DNA of 13,572 bases from Verrucomicrobia bacterium UBA3761 (GTDB lineage: Bacteria > Verrucomicrobiota > Kiritimatiellia > RFP12 > UBA1067). Positions 6,248 to 12,626 of this stretch are shown one piece after another. A model generated the notes under the pieces. The model had not been told where the DNA came from, searched no databases, and worked only from the letters and a program-made list of their open reading frames with translations. Within the stretch, counting starts at the first letter, position 1; the number at the start of each line of letters is the position of its first letter. The position numbers and the translations under genes are program-made. The stretch spans positions 1 to 13,572 of the forward strand of contig DFGB01000035.1 in assembly GCA_002371135.1 (NCBI GenBank). The letters are read 5' to 3'.

Positions 6248-7825
6248 ATGGGAGCATATACTGATCGCGTGACCGGCATCAAAGAGGATCTTTCCCCTCT
6301 GAGGAAAGAACTCCGCAGGATTTCGGAGCAATTGAGGCAATCGCGGGAGGGTGCGCACAGTCTTCGCATAGTCGTGGCGGGCGGTTTCAGTTGCGGGAAG
6401 TCGGCGTTCATAAACAAACTCTTCGGGTCCAAAGTCGCCGAAGAAGGCACCACGGCGACGACGCGCTGCAGCACGGAGTATTTCCACAGCGACGTACACT
6501 GCTGGTATGAGGACGGCGGGAAGGAGATTTCCGAGGATGAATATCGGCGGCAGTCGTGCGAGAAGGGCTCGAAGAAGCGCTTCAGGGTTGGCGTCCCGTG
6601 CGATTTTCTGGATGGCGGGATACTCGTCATAGATACGCCGGGATTCGGCGACAACGAGGACGACAGCGACAACGCGAAAGCCGAAGTCAGAAAATGCGAC
6701 ATTCTCTTTTGGCTTGTCAATGCCAACGGCGGAACTATCAAGGCAAGCGAACTTGAGGCTCTTTTGGAAGCGACGAATGGCGGCGGCGAACGCAAGCCTC
6801 TTGCCGTCCTGCTGACGCAAATCGACAAAGTGGACGGCAAAGACAATCTGGAGAGTGTGCGCAAGCATATAACCGGATTGCTGCAGGAAAAGTCTTTGCG
6901 TCTCGTCCATCCGCCATTGCCGGTTTCCAAGGAAGACGATCCCCAAGAGGTCCCGCCGTCGCTCAGGCCGTTCATTGTAGCGCAGAGGCAGGAGATTGCG
7001 AAGATTGTCGCGGATTGCAAGCGAGCGGGGGTTGGCAAATCCCACGTCCTGGAGGAGCGCCTTGTGCGCCGTTGCGAGGAACTTGCAGAGAGAATCGACG
7101 CGATATGCGATGCCGCCAGAGACCAAATGATCGAGTATCGCCAAGAGGTGGAAGAACGCATCGAGCGCGCTTCGAAGGAATGCGAGCGGCGTTTCCGGCA
7201 TGATGTCGCCGAAATTGTAGAGGGGCATGTCTCCGGGATGAACGTCTATTCTTCCAACGAGGCCATAGGGTCGTATAAAAGCAAAGAATGTCCGGTCTGG
7301 GACGATTACACCGCGTATTTCCGGCCGACTGTGAAATTCCTCGAACCGCATGTGCTGAATGCCAAAATCGGATGGTTGCTTGCCAAGTATTCCGACTACC
7401 ACGGCGGACCTTTGGAGTGTGGCGGCGCCCAGCAGGCGATACTGGACGAGATATCTTCCAAAGTGCATCGCGCGACGTGCGATTCTTGGGGCGAGAACGA
7501 ATCCAAAGCGCGGGAGATTGTCGCTTGCCGGGCGAGATGCGCATTGCGCGAATTTTCTTTCGACGAGGTCAAGGACAAGTTCTTCCGTGCGCTCACGCTC
7601 CCCAAGATCGAGTGGAAAAGCCCCAATATCGATTCGATGCACCAGGAGCTCGCCGAGATCGCCCAGTGCCTGGCTCGCATTAAAAGCCAGCGCCCCGGCA
7701 AGGACGTGAAAGTCTCCGCGGAGCGCGGCAACGCAAGTCGCGTTCCGATGAACAGCGGGATGCTGAGAATGTATTCGTTGTTTAAATCCTATGTGGCAAC
7801 ATCCAACGCAAAGAGGACAAAATGA
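6248..7825 (+). CDS. Dynamin-like GTPase 2
   Basis: This 525-aa dynamin-family GTPase has an N-terminal helix followed by P-loop GGFSCGKS (45-52), switch I TTATTR (68-73), DTPGFGD (129-135) and G4 TQID (190-193). The remaining 330 residues are helical, with a strongly charged coiled-coil-like stretch near 270-330. It contains ten or more cysteines (for example in CSTEYF, HCWYED, CEKGS, CRARC), more than is common in such proteins. No membrane segment is obvious. The C-terminus carries a short amphipathic stretch, MLRMYSLFKSYV. No SD is visible before the ATG, so translation may depend on GTPase 1. Its stop overlaps the start of GTPase 3 (ATGA), implying coupled, roughly matched synthesis. It could be a hetero-oligomer partner, as in two-component bacterial dynamins. 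Confidence 0.83.
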   Translation: MGAYTDRVTGIKEDLSPLRKELRRISEQLRQSREGAHSLRIVVAGGFSCGKSAFINKLFGSKVAEEGTTATTRCSTEYFHSDVHCWYEDGGKEISEDEYRRQSCEKGSKKRFRVGVPCDFLDGGILVIDTPGFGDNEDDSDNAKAEVRKCDILFWLVNANGGTIKASELEALLEATNGGGERKPLAVLLTQIDKVDGKDNLESVRKHITGLLQEKSLRLVHPPLPVSKEDDPQEVPPSLRPFIVAQRQEIAKIVADCKRAGVGKSHVLEERLVRRCEELAERIDAICDAARDQMIEYRQEVEERIERASKECERRFRHDVAEIVEGHVSGMNVYSSNEAIGSYKSKECPVWDDYTAYFRPTVKFLEPHVLNAKIGWLLAKYSDYHGGPLECGGAQQAILDEISSKVHRATCDSWGENESKAREIVACRARCALREFSFDEVKDKFFRALTLPKIEWKSPNIDSMHQELAEIAQCLARIKSQRPGKDVKVSAERGNASRVPMNSGMLRMYSLFKSYVATSNAKRTK

Positions 7826-9765
7826 GCAGTGAATTGCTGAAGGAACTGGAGAGCGCCGCCAAGCGCACGTCGGACGAGGTCGCCAAAATGGAGGCCTGCG
7901 GAATTCTTCCACTGTCTGTGAAGATGGGCGAGACTGTAACCGAGACGATTACGGCATCTTCGCTGAAATCGATGCTTTCGCAAATTCTGGAGTCCGAATT
8001 GACAATCGCCGTATGCGGCGTCGTCAAGGCGGGCAAGTCGACTTTCCTCAACTCGATTATCTTCGGGAGCGACGTCTTGCCGACGTTCCCGACGCCCTGC
8101 ACTGCGAAGTTGACTTTCATCACCCACACCGACGGTGAACAATATTGCGAGGCCTCTTTTTTCACCGAAGAAGAGTTCAAGCGCATGAGATCGGAACTCG
8201 CAGGCGATTCTCTCGAAATGCTTGAGCGCGAGATGGAGATTGCCCGGAGGCAGGGTGTCTCTCCGGCGCAGTTGTGGGGAAGGACGGCTCGAGTGGAATT
8301 CAGTTCGCCCGTGGAGCTGAGGGAGCGCCTTCGCGACTATGCAAGCGCGGACGGACGCTTCACGCCGTTCATAAGGGAAATCAAACTGGCGATCAATCGC
8401 CCCGAACTGAAGGGGTTGTTCATTGTCGACACTCCGGGACTGGACGATCCCAACCCGCTGAATTCGCGTGTGACGGAGCAATGGGCGAATAAAGCGCACG
8501 CGGTCGTGTATCTCATGCCGTGGAGGGGGATGAGCGCAAACGACAGGGCGTTTGTCGAGCGTAACTACGGAACGCTCGCCGAGGCCAAAGGCAATCGCGT
8601 CTTCGTGATAACGAGAATCGATGAGAACCGCGACTGGCTTTCCACCAAGGACGTATTCATCAGGGAGTTTCCTGCCGAGCGCGGCAATGTTTGCGGCTAC
8701 AGCGCAAAGACCGATCTTCTCCTCAAGGCGGAGGCGAATGGCGCGACGCTTTCGGAGGACGATGCGTGGCGGCTTGGAAAGCTGCGCAAAGAGAATTTCA
8801 ATCCCGATCCGTCCAACGTCCGCTCGCTCGTCGCGCATCGTCTCTTCGAAGGCGGCGGACAGAACGGCGCGAAATTCAAGATCGAGCAGCTCAATCAACA
8901 AATCAAGCGATGCTATGAAATCTTCATCGCGCAGACAAAGGAGATGATCGGACAACTCGAGGAGGACGTCAAAATCGTCGAATCCGACAGGGAAAAGGCC
9001 CAGAGGGACGTGGAGCGGCTTCAAAATTTGCGCATGGAGCTGCAACGGAACGGGGAAGACATCGTGACAAGAGCAAAGAATTCATTTGCAAACGGAGACT
9101 CCGCAAAGGCCGCGCTCGCAGCCGATATGAGGGATAAGATGAATCAGAAGACCGCGCGGGTCCTCGACAAGCATCTCGGACGTTGCAATAGCGATTCGGA
9201 GATCCTTCCCGCCATTCATAGAGCCAAAGGTGAAATCGAGACGCTCATCTCCGGCGAAATGCGCAGATTCTTCGAGGCGAAAATCCAGGACGCGGAAGAT
9301 GCTCTCCATACCGTCAAGCGAGAAATCAAAAACGAGGCTACGGCGGGGAAGTGCGAAGAACTTGTGAGGGAGCCGGATGCGACGCCTCTCTCCGATAAAG
9401 GCAAGGCGCTTCTCGACGCCATCGCCATAGTCGTCGATTTCAGCAGCATCGACGAGAGCATCCACTGGTATCGCTCGACCAATGCAAACAAACTGGATGC
9501 GATGGCTGCATTCGAAGAGGTAGCGGCGAAGACGGTGGATGAAATGTATAAAAGAGCGAATGAATACGAGCGCTTCTGCCGTGGAATCATCACTGGCTAC
9601 GTCAGCGAGACGTTGAAGAAGGTCGAGCACGGCATCGACCTCAGACAACAGAAACTCTCTTCGCCGGAAGAATGCGAACGCATCTTGCAGGAGAAGAAAG
9701 GCGAGCTGGAAGACGTCCGCAAGAAGCTTCGGGCGGGTGAAAACGCGTATGCCGCGTTTGGTTGA
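7822..9765 (+). CDS. Dynamin-like GTPase 3
   Basis: This 647-aa protein starts within the last codons of GTPase 2. Around 58 N-terminal helical residues lead into P-loop GVVKAGKST (66-74), a switch I candidate TPCTAKLT (91-98), DTPGLDD (203-209) and G4 TRID (264-267). A roughly 100-residue insertion between switch I and G3, with an acidic EEEF segment and a long helix, is typical of the dynamin family's larger G domains. Residues 360-460 and 590-640 look like long coiled coils, with heptad-like EEDVKIVESDREKAQRDVE and a C-terminal EKKGELEDVRKKL. No membrane segment is evident. It is the last of three adjacent GTPases, followed after 22 bp by a palindromic repeat. Confidence 0.84.
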   Translation: MSSELLKELESAAKRTSDEVAKMEACGILPLSVKMGETVTETITASSLKSMLSQILESELTIAVCGVVKAGKSTFLNSIIFGSDVLPTFPTPCTAKLTFITHTDGEQYCEASFFTEEEFKRMRSELAGDSLEMLEREMEIARRQGVSPAQLWGRTARVEFSSPVELRERLRDYASADGRFTPFIREIKLAINRPELKGLFIVDTPGLDDPNPLNSRVTEQWANKAHAVVYLMPWRGMSANDRAFVERNYGTLAEAKGNRVFVITRIDENRDWLSTKDVFIREFPAERGNVCGYSAKTDLLLKAEANGATLSEDDAWRLGKLRKENFNPDPSNVRSLVAHRLFEGGGQNGAKFKIEQLNQQIKRCYEIFIAQTKEMIGQLEEDVKIVESDREKAQRDVERLQNLRMELQRNGEDIVTRAKNSFANGDSAKAALAADMRDKMNQKTARVLDKHLGRCNSDSEILPAIHRAKGEIETLISGEMRRFFEAKIQDAEDALHTVKREIKNEATAGKCEELVREPDATPLSDKGKALLDAIAIVVDFSSIDESIHWYRSTNANKLDAMAAFEEVAAKTVDEMYKRANEYERFCRGIITGYVSETLKKVEHGIDLRQQKLSSPEECERILQEKKGELEDVRKKLRAGENAYAAFG

Positions 9766-9786
9766 ATTTGAAGAGGGAAGAGGGAA

Positions 9787-9867
9787 TTTTTATCGCAGAG
9801 ACTTGAGAGACGCTGAGAACGCAGAGTTTATCAGGACTTTTCACACTCTGCGTCTCTGCGATAAAAA
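9787..9867. repeat. CGCAGAG palindromic repeat element, copy A
   Basis: The ends TTTTTATCGCAGAGA (9787-9801) and TCTCTGCGATAAAAA (9853-9867) are perfect 15-bp inverted repeats. The interior also pairs partly through CGCAGAGT/ACTCTGCG. It begins 22 bp after the GTPase 3 stop, so its transcript could fold and end in runs of A or U. Bases 9808-9867 recur in inverted orientation at 13505-13572, which shows that this is a dispersed element and not a local terminator. Confidence 0.85.
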
Positions 9868-9928
9868 TCTATTGCATGGTAGTGAAACTCTGCGACTCTG
9901 CGTCTCTGCGATAAAAATCTATTGCATG
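9845..9928 (+). repeat. 34-bp direct repeat, two copies 50 bp apart
   Basis: Identical 34-bp copies lie at 9845-9878 and 9895-9928. Each holds the right arm of element A plus the tail TCTATTGCATG. The second copy ends exactly on the ATG of the downstream membrane-anchored protein. The first copy's ATG opens a 12-codon frame that stops within the second copy. A partial tandem duplication of the element's right half is the simplest origin. Confidence 0.85.
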
Positions 9929-10435
9929 CCATTGGAAAAATCCCACATCGAAAAATTTATGGAAGCAGGTTATTGGTTGGTTCTGGGGCTTGGACTGCTC
10001 GCAGTCGGCGGTGCGGTCGTTCGTATGCGGTCGCGACAAGCGCGCCCCTCCCGTGCGCTCCCGTGCGGCGAGTGTTCATGGGATCTTGACGCGCTTGTCT
10101 CTTCTTTGGAGGAAAAGGCGCTCGCGTACGCTGTCTACCGCGAAGCCCTTGAAAAAGGGGTGCCTCCTGCCGCCAAAGATGCGCTCTATTCCAGATTCGG
10201 ATATGTCAATCTGCCGCCGGCGCTCGAGAGCGACAAGATTTTCGAAGAGCATCCCGGGTTGATGGGCGACGAAGAATTTCTGGCGGCGCTCAACCGCTGG
10301 ATTGCCGCCAACGGCGGAGAATGCAAGCGGGACTTCTTCTCCGCATCCACGGAAATGGGTAGAATCCTCGTCGCCGCCAAACGCGTCCAAGCCGAGAGGG
10401 AGGTCGAAAAGTTTCAACTTTTGGGCCGTGCCTAG
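9926..10435 (+). CDS. Hypothetical protein with one N-terminal membrane anchor
   Basis: The 169-aa frame from this ATG has a single transmembrane segment at about 14-32 (YWLVLGLGLLAVGGAVV) followed at once by RMRSRQARPSR. By the positive-inside rule the 130-residue C-terminal part is cytoplasmic. That part is helical, with no recognised family. The frame stays open to 9737, but those residues come from the repeat and are not credible. An alternative start at 9959 gives 158 aa. Neither start has an SD. Both ends touch repeats: the ATG is the last base triplet of a 34-bp direct repeat, and the last residues (FQLLGRA) lie in a second duplicated segment. It lies 160 bp downstream of the GTPases on the same strand and could be their membrane anchor or partner, or an unrelated gene. 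Confidence 0.6.
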   Translation: MPLEKSHIEKFMEAGYWLVLGLGLLAVGGAVVRMRSRQARPSRALPCGECSWDLDALVSSLEEKALAYAVYREALEKGVPPAAKDALYSRFGYVNLPPALESDKIFEEHPGLMGDEEFLAALNRWIAANGGECKRDFFSASTEMGRILVAAKRVQAEREVEKFQLLGRA

Positions 10436-10446
10436 GGTCCGGGATT
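10412..10446 (+). repeat. Left flanking direct repeat around hairpin element B
   Basis: This 35-bp segment recurs at 10622-10660 with small indels (one T and TCT). It contains GGGCCGTGCC and GGTCCGGGATTT and provides the stop codon of the membrane-anchored protein. Together the two copies bracket the palindromic element between them. Confidence 0.8.
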
Positions 10447-10447
10447 T

Positions 10448-10563
10448 TCAGCATCCCTTTTTAACACAGAGGCACAGAGGGACACAGAGAATTTTTCGAT
10501 TTGCGCCCGGGGCCTCTGTGCATCTCTGTTCCTCTGTGCCTCTGTGTTAAAAAGGGATGCTGA
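10448..10563. repeat. CACAGAG palindromic repeat element, copy B
   Basis: Perfect 33-bp inverted arms lie at 10448-10480 and 10531-10563, made of CAGCATCCC, a T-run, AACACAGAGG and CACAGAGG. The 50-bp interior contains CGATTTGCGC (10497-10506), whose reverse complement follows the element at 10566-10575. It sits between convergent genes, where it could end transcription from both sides. Its core is CACAGAG, not the CGCAGAG of copies A and C, so it is a sub-family variant. The rest of this 209-bp intergenic region is the AAATCG array and the flanking repeats. Confidence 0.88.
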
Positions 10564-10591
10564 GAGCGCAAATCGAAAATCGTAAAATCTC

Positions 10592-10632
10592 AAATCGCAA
10601 ATCGTAAATCGCAAATCGTATTTTCAACTTTT
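10592..10632 (+). repeat. 41-bp AAATCG-array tail, copy 1
   Basis: This segment consists of AAATCGC/AAATCGT words ending in TATTTTCAACTTTT and is identical over 41 bp to 12586-12626. Both copies follow a palindromic element and lead into the 3' end of a minus-strand gene, in the same orientation. This suggests that hairpin plus tail move or are copied as one composite unit. Confidence 0.88.
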
Positions 10633-10660
10633 TGGGCCGTGCCTCTAGGGTCCGGGATTT
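10622..10660 (+). repeat. Right flanking direct repeat around hairpin element B
   Basis: This is the second copy of the 10412-10446 segment, with 4 extra bases. On the minus strand it supplies the last codons and stop of the DUF456 gene (INPGP, TAG). A small palindrome, ATTGCTTT-ata-AAAGCAAT (10661-10679), adjoins it inside the gene. Confidence 0.8.
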
Positions 10661-11133
10661 ATTGCTTTATAAAAGCAATACGCGAGGTAGCCGCAACAGA
10701 GTACCTTTATCGCGACGCCGCACAAGAATCCGAGGAGTGCTCCAAACGCGCCTTTCAAACCCGGCCCGATGTCCTTGCCGGAAATCAACTCGCCCGCAAG
10801 CGCGCCGAGGAACGGGCCTGCGACAACGCCAAACGGCAAAAAGAACAAGCCGGCGATCGTGCCAATGAAGCAGCACGCCGTCCCCGTCTTCGAGCAGTTG
10901 AAGCGCCGTGCACTTATTGCAGGGACGACGTAGTCGAGGATCGTGGCGACGAGGGTCGCAATGCCGGCGACGACAAGGCACGAGTGGGCGGGCGATGAAT
11001 GGTCGCCTGTCGCCAGGGCCGCGAACAATGCGGCGTAAGCGACCGGCGGGCCGGGAATGACTGGCACGAAGCAGCCGGCGAATCCAAGTGCTATCAACGC
11101 CCATCCAATCCAGATGAAGAGAGAATTCGTCAT
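10645..11133 (-). CDS. DUF456 family membrane protein
   Basis: This 162-aa protein has about five hydrophobic segments. It shows the recognisable DUF456 pattern: CFVPVIPGPPVAYAALF near the N-terminus, ILDYVVPAISARRFNCSK in the middle, then GLFFLPFGVVAGPFLGALAGELI and GAFGALLGFLCGVAIK. DUF456 proteins are small bacterial inner-membrane proteins of unknown function. The start is set by AGGAGG (11138-11143) 4 nt upstream and by the ATGA overlap with the preceding gene's stop; the frame stays open further upstream, but that part is not membrane-like. The last residues and stop lie in a duplicated segment, so the C-terminus may have been altered. It is the third gene of a coupled trio. Confidence 0.88.
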   Translation of the reverse strand: MTNSLFIWIGWALIALGFAGCFVPVIPGPPVAYAALFAALATGDHSSPAHSCLVVAGIATLVATILDYVVPAISARRFNCSKTGTACCFIGTIAGLFFLPFGVVAGPFLGALAGELISGKDIGPGLKGAFGALLGFLCGVAIKVLCCGYLAYCFYKAINPGP

Positions 11134-11450
11134 TTGTCCTCCTCTTTCTTCGCTTTTGGTCCATCCATATGCCGTGCGCAATAGCGCCTGTCCTTGAGCG
11201 GCTCTTCGGGGCACTGCGCATTGTCGTCCATCATGGCCATGCAGCGTTTCAGCGGCTTCGACGGCTTGACGTCGCTCGCATGCTGTCTGCAGTAGCACGT
11301 GCCAGGTCTGGCGCGGCGTTTGCAGCGATTGCCGGAAAGCGTCATGGACCGGCAGTGCGACTGCGGCGACGGAGCGATATTTTTCTCTTCCCCGGCGCCA
11401 TACGCCATGGAGGCGGCGAGCGCCGCCAGCAGAAAACACCTCTTCATCAT
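11130..11450 (-). CDS. Exported small protein with two C-x9-C-x10-C-x2-H modules
   Basis: This 106-aa protein starts with a signal peptide (MMKRCFLLAALAASMAYGA, likely cut near residue 19-20). Two modules with identical spacing follow: Cys33, Cys43, Cys54, His57 and Cys70, Cys80, Cys91, His94. The first module (CRSMTLSGNRC...YCRQH) resembles the C-x-x-x-T-x-x-G-x-x-C...YCxxH motif of small zinc-binding-like domains such as DUF5763; that assignment is from memory. Metal binding or disulphides are both possible outside the cytoplasm. The tail is charged (KAKKEEDK). The start has AAGGAG 6 nt upstream and overlaps the EamA gene's stop by ATGA; the stop overlaps the DUF456 start in the same way. 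Function unknown. Confidence 0.8.
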   Translation of the reverse strand: MMKRCFLLAALAASMAYGAGEEKNIAPSPQSHCRSMTLSGNRCKRRARPGTCYCRQHASDVKPSKPLKRCMAMMDDNAQCPEEPLKDRRYCARHMDGPKAKKEEDK

Positions 11451-12388
11451 TTCGCTCTCCTTATACGCAAATTCGCAATCGCCACGCCAGAAACGATTGC
11501 CAATCCTCCCAAACCGCTCATCCACGAAAGTCTCTCGCCCAGAAACACGCGGGCGAACACAATCCCGACAAGCGGTATGAGATACAGCCCAAGGCTCGTG
11601 CGCACCAGTCCAAGCGCCTTGCATGCCTTGTTCCACATCACGAACGCGAGTGCCGAAGCAAGTGTTCCGAGGAAGAAAAGATTCAGCACGTTGACGAAAC
11701 TGGAGAAGCGTTCCCGGTTGACGGCGCCGTCGAGGTCGATGCTGAACGAGCCGTCAAGCGCATGGAACCCGGAAGGCGTCGCGCCCCACAACGCGAGCGG
11801 CGCGAGAATCGCAAGCGCCCAGAAGAACGTTTTGCGGATGACGACGATCTGCGGATAGCCGCGCTTGTTGGCCTTGTCCAGCAGGACGGAATACACGCCC
11901 CAACTGATCGTCGCCAAGATCGCCATCGCGTCGCCCAGCGGGCGGATTTTGAAATTGACGAGGCCGTTGAGGCTCACGAGCGCGACGCCGCACACCGCCA
12001 CGAGCGCACCGGCGGCGAAGCGCATTGTAAGGGTTCTGTCCTTTGCGAACACCCGCGCGAGGAGCGCCGTCACGATAGGGCCGAAGGATACGAGAATCGC
12101 GACATTGCTCGCGTTCGTGTAGTAAATGGCACAGTTTTCGAGCAATTGATACACCGCAACTCCCGCGAGCCCCATCGCCGCGAAGAGGAGTTCGTCATTC
12201 GCGCCGGCGCTGCGCCACGGGAGGCGGCTGAACAACGTGACCGTCGCGAGAATCGCCCACGCCAGAGCGAAGCGCAAGATATGTATTTCCAGCGGCGAGA
12301 AATCAACGAGCAGCGCGCGTGTATTGGCGAACGTCACACCCCACACGAATATAGTGGCGGCGGCGAATATCCAGCCTGCGGCGCGCAT
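11447..12388 (-). CDS. EamA/DMT-superfamily transporter
   Basis: This 313-aa membrane protein has about ten transmembrane segments in two repeated halves, as in EamA (drug/metabolite transporter) permeases. Typical marks are IFVWGVTFANTRALL in TM1, ENCAIYYTNASNVAILVSFGPIVTALLARVF in TM3-4 and the second-half match LGLYLIPLVGIVFARVFLGERLS. It probably exports or takes up a small metabolite; the substrate is unknown. A TTG 10 codons upstream (12418) would extend it into AAATCG repeat sequence, so the ATG giving MRAAGWIFAAATIFVWG is preferred; neither has an SD. It is the first gene of a trio joined by ATGA overlaps to the Cys/His-rich protein and DUF456. The 229-bp gap upstream, towards lgt, is filled by repeat element C and its AT-rich flanks, and no promoter is evident in it. 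Confidence 0.9.
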   Translation of the reverse strand: MRAAGWIFAAATIFVWGVTFANTRALLVDFSPLEIHILRFALAWAILATVTLFSRLPWRSAGANDELLFAAMGLAGVAVYQLLENCAIYYTNASNVAILVSFGPIVTALLARVFAKDRTLTMRFAAGALVAVCGVALVSLNGLVNFKIRPLGDAMAILATISWGVYSVLLDKANKRGYPQIVVIRKTFFWALAILAPLALWGATPSGFHALDGSFSIDLDGAVNRERFSSFVNVLNLFFLGTLASALAFVMWNKACKALGLVRTSLGLYLIPLVGIVFARVFLGERLSWMSGLGGLAIVSGVAIANLRIRRAK

Positions 12389-12429
12389 GATACGAAAAGA
12401 GAGATTTTCGATTTTCAATTTTCGATTTT

Positions 12430-12591
12430 CGATTTTCGATTTGTTTCAAGCCTCTCGTTTTTAATCGCAGAGGCGCAGAGTACGCAGAGAACTTTTCAGC
12501 CTTCCAACTTTTCTGCTTTTCTCTCTCAAGTACTCTGCGTCTCTGCGTCTCTGCGATTAAAAACGAGAGGCTTGAAACAAATCGAAAATCG
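12430..12591. repeat. CGCAGAG palindromic repeat element, copy C
   Basis: Perfect 43-bp inverted arms (12430-12472 and 12549-12591) contain CGATTTTCGATTTG, TTTCAAGCCTCTCG, a T-run and AATCGCAGAG. Inside, the pairing continues with CGCAGAGTAC/GTACTCTGCG after slippage of one 8-bp CGCAGAGA unit. A CTTTTC-rich loop is left unpaired. The left flank (12402-12430) is a run of CGATTTT words and the right flank is the shared 41-bp tail. It occupies the gap between lgt and the EamA gene, so it lies downstream of lgt and upstream of the EamA operon. Confidence 0.9.
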
Positions 12592-12626
12592 CAAATCGTA
12601 AATCGCAAATCGTATTTTCAACTTTT
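12586..12626 (+). repeat. 41-bp AAATCG-array tail, copy 2
   Basis: Identical over 41 bp to 10592-10632 and, like it, placed right after a palindromic element. It then runs into three tandem copies of TTTTCAAC (12615-12638). Read on the minus strand, these encode the last residues and stop codon of lgt. Confidence 0.88.

Noticed and set aside
6206..7912. 568-codon open frame antisense to GTPase 2
   Set aside because: The sense frame has complete G1-G4 motifs and coupled neighbours; the antisense product has no recognisable domain and crosses gene borders.
7789..9045. 418-codon open frame antisense to GTPase 3
   Set aside because: Same cause: mirror of codon bias; no domain, and it overlaps two convincing sense genes.
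9737..9925. 63-residue N-terminal extension of the membrane-anchored protein
   Set aside because: The extension overlaps the end of GTPase 3 and is encoded by repeat element A and the direct repeats.
9787..9928. Possible CRISPR array, given repeated CTCTGCGTCTCTGCG units
   Set aside because: Only two to three units, no regular unique spacers, no cas genes, and copies occur scattered and inverted.
12389..12418. TTG start extending EamA by ten codons
   Set aside because: The extra residues are read from AAATCG repeat sequence, no SD supports the TTG, and an ATG lies just before the first membrane segment.
11762..12601. 279-codon + strand frame opposite the EamA gene
   Set aside because: It runs through the palindromic repeat and mirrors a clear ten-helix transporter on the other strand.
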